Assembly (NCBI GenBank): GCA_023230665.1
Contig: JALNWY010000196.1
Span: 1-5,232, forward strand
DNA from: Deltaproteobacteria bacterium
GTDB lineage: Bacteria > Desulfobacterota > Desulfomonilia > UBA1062
Reading direction: 5' to 3'
DNA length: 5,232 nt
Part shown: positions 4,304 to 5,232 of the stretch, piece after piece
How positions within the stretch are numbered: the stretch's first letter is position 1
Layout: each line of letters opens with the position of its first letter
The notes under the pieces: generated by a model
Seen by the model: the letters and a program-made list of their open reading frames with translations, nothing else
The model's database searches: none
Told to the model about the DNA's origin: nothing
Made by a program: the position numbers and the translations under genes

Positions 4304-5232
4304 CCGGTCCAATTCCCGGTTGTGGGTCCAGTAGAGGCGGGAGTTCCCGTTTGCCGACTCGTACCTGATATATCCCGCGTCGATCAGTGTCTTCAAGGTC
4401 CAGGACACGAAAGAGCCGTCCCCCCCGACCTTTTCCACGACAGCGGGTGTGAAGAGGGCCGCAGGATCCGCGCCTTGTGCGCCCGGTGCAGCGAGCTGCT
4501 CGATGATGTCTTCGCTGAGCAGCCTGAAGATGAGGTGCATCCTCTTCTTGCCCACCACCAGGAGCTCCTCGTGGGGGGTGCATTGCCTGCTCTCGTACCG
4601 CTTGAGGACCTCCTGCCACTGATAGTCGAGGATCTCGTCGCAGGTCCGCACAAACGCATCCATGTCCGCCGGGCCCACCTTTGAGGTGCGCACCACGGGA
4701 TGGTTGGCGTCGTAGAGGGACCAGTCGTTGGTGAGGATCTCCAGATCGTACTGCTCGATCTCGTCCCGCACTGTGGTGCCCGGGAAGGGAGCGAGCATGT
4801 GATATCCATAGTAGATGTCCAGCTCCTGCGCGAGCCGGGCCGTGTCGCCAAGCGTCTCGGGAGACTCGCCCGGCAGCCCGACCATGAAGGACGCATGAGT
4901 GGTGATGCCCGCTTCCTTGCAGATCCGGGTGGCCTCCCTGGCCTGCTCGACAGTGATCCCCTTCCGGACCCTCTTGAGCATCTCGGGGTTGCCCGACTCG
5001 ATGCCGAAGCTGATGGCGTCGCATCCCGCCTTCCTCATGACGGCCAGGATCTCCCGGTCAACAGTGTTGACCCGGGCGAACGCGCTCCAGGTGAACCTCA
5101 CGTCCCGCTCGAGGATCTCCTCGCACAGGGCGTTGACCCGCTGTTTGCTGGCCGTGAACAGGTCGTCGGCGATGTTGATCCGGGTGAAGCCCAAGGCCAG
5201 GATCTGCTCGATCTCGTCCACCACCAGCTTCG
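4289..5232 (-). CDS. Radical SAM protein, probably B12-binding type, C-terminal part (5' end off window)
   Basis: The frame stays open to the window edge, so the GTG at 5224 is internal and the CxxxCxxC cluster motif and any N-terminal cobalamin domain lie outside. The visible part (residues counted from 5224) shows the later half of a radical SAM barrel: NIADDLFTASKQRV (17-30), FTWSAFARVNTVD (44-56), the SAM-contact motif SFGIESGN (72-79), then ASFMVGLPGE (111-120) and HMLAPFPGT (142-150). A block NDWSLYDANHPVVRT (166-180) is common in the B12-dependent radical SAM proteins of Desulfobacterota. A helical region and a possible winged-helix-like tail (about 230-300, with SFVSWTLKTLIDAGYIRYE) close the protein. 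The reaction cannot be read from this half. Family members include methylases and tailoring enzymes, and many are uncharacterised. The neighbouring methyltransferase is convergent, so co-transcription is excluded. The radical SAM call is very firm, the B12 subtype moderate. Confidence 0.9.
   Translation of the reverse strand, partial: KLVVDEIEQILALGFTRINIADDLFTASKQRVNALCEEILERDVRFTWSAFARVNTVDREILAVMRKAGCDAISFGIESGNPEMLKRVRKGITVEQAREATRICKEAGITTHASFMVGLPGESPETLGDTARLAQELDIYYGYHMLAPFPGTTVRDEIEQYDLEILTNDWSLYDANHPVVRTSKVGPADMDAFVRTCDEILDYQWQEVLKRYESRQCTPHEELLVVGKKRMHLIFRLLSEDIIEQLAAPGAQGADPAALFTPAVVEKVGGDGSFVSWTLKTLIDAGYIRYESANGNSRLYWTHNRELDRLPVA

Noticed and set aside
4281..5024. A 247-codon minus-strand frame overlapping the radical SAM gene in another phase
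   Set aside because: The translation is Arg-, Gly- and His-rich and low in complexity, while the other phase carries GIESG, GLPGE and PFPGT motifs. It is a shadow frame.

Overview
The window is a 5.2 kb piece of a fairly GC-rich bacterial chromosome carrying six protein genes, two of them cut by the window edges. The gene styles (TrkH ending in a GRLE/VYTVLV tail, a FapA/DUF342 protein, a DUF2795 mini-protein, a B12-type radical SAM protein with PFPGT and D-W-Y-D blocks) fit best with Desulfobacterota or former Deltaproteobacteria of the sulfate-reducing or syntrophic kind. That placement is an inference from protein style; no marker gene is present. There are no rRNA or tRNA genes, CRISPR arrays, insertion sequences or phage genes.

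Layout, left to right. (1) 2-697 (+): C-terminal part of a TrkH-type potassium uptake channel; its N-terminus is off the window. (2) 698-957: a 260-base intergenic stretch with a sigma70-like promoter (TTGAGA, 16 bases, TATTAT), a small hairpin and a 12-base perfect palindrome, all upstream of the next gene. (3) 958-1155 (+): a 65-residue DUF2795 protein with a good ribosome binding site, followed by a purine-rich 3' stretch and a clear intrinsic terminator whose two arms form a near-identical tandem repeat. (4) 1368-3496 (-): a two-gene operon, a FapA/DUF342-family beta-solenoid protein followed by a pentapeptide-repeat protein, joined by a TAATG stop/start overlap. (5) 3497-3643: a divergent intergenic region with T-runs and two mutually exclusive weak hairpins. 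(6) 3626/3644-4303 (+): a class I SAM-dependent methyltransferase. (7) 4289-5232 (-): the C-terminal two-thirds or so of a radical SAM protein, convergent with the methyltransferase and overlapping its 3' end by 15 bases.

How the genes relate. The only strong functional link visible is the FapA-like/pentapeptide operon, where two different right-handed beta-helix-type proteins are translationally coupled. TrkH, DUF2795, the methyltransferase and the radical SAM protein look like separate transcription units. No flagellar, chemotaxis, TrkA or defence genes are visible, so a pathway for the whole window cannot be assigned. Nothing here is a clear new system. The coupled solenoid pair and the structured DUF2795 leader are the best candidates for a second look.
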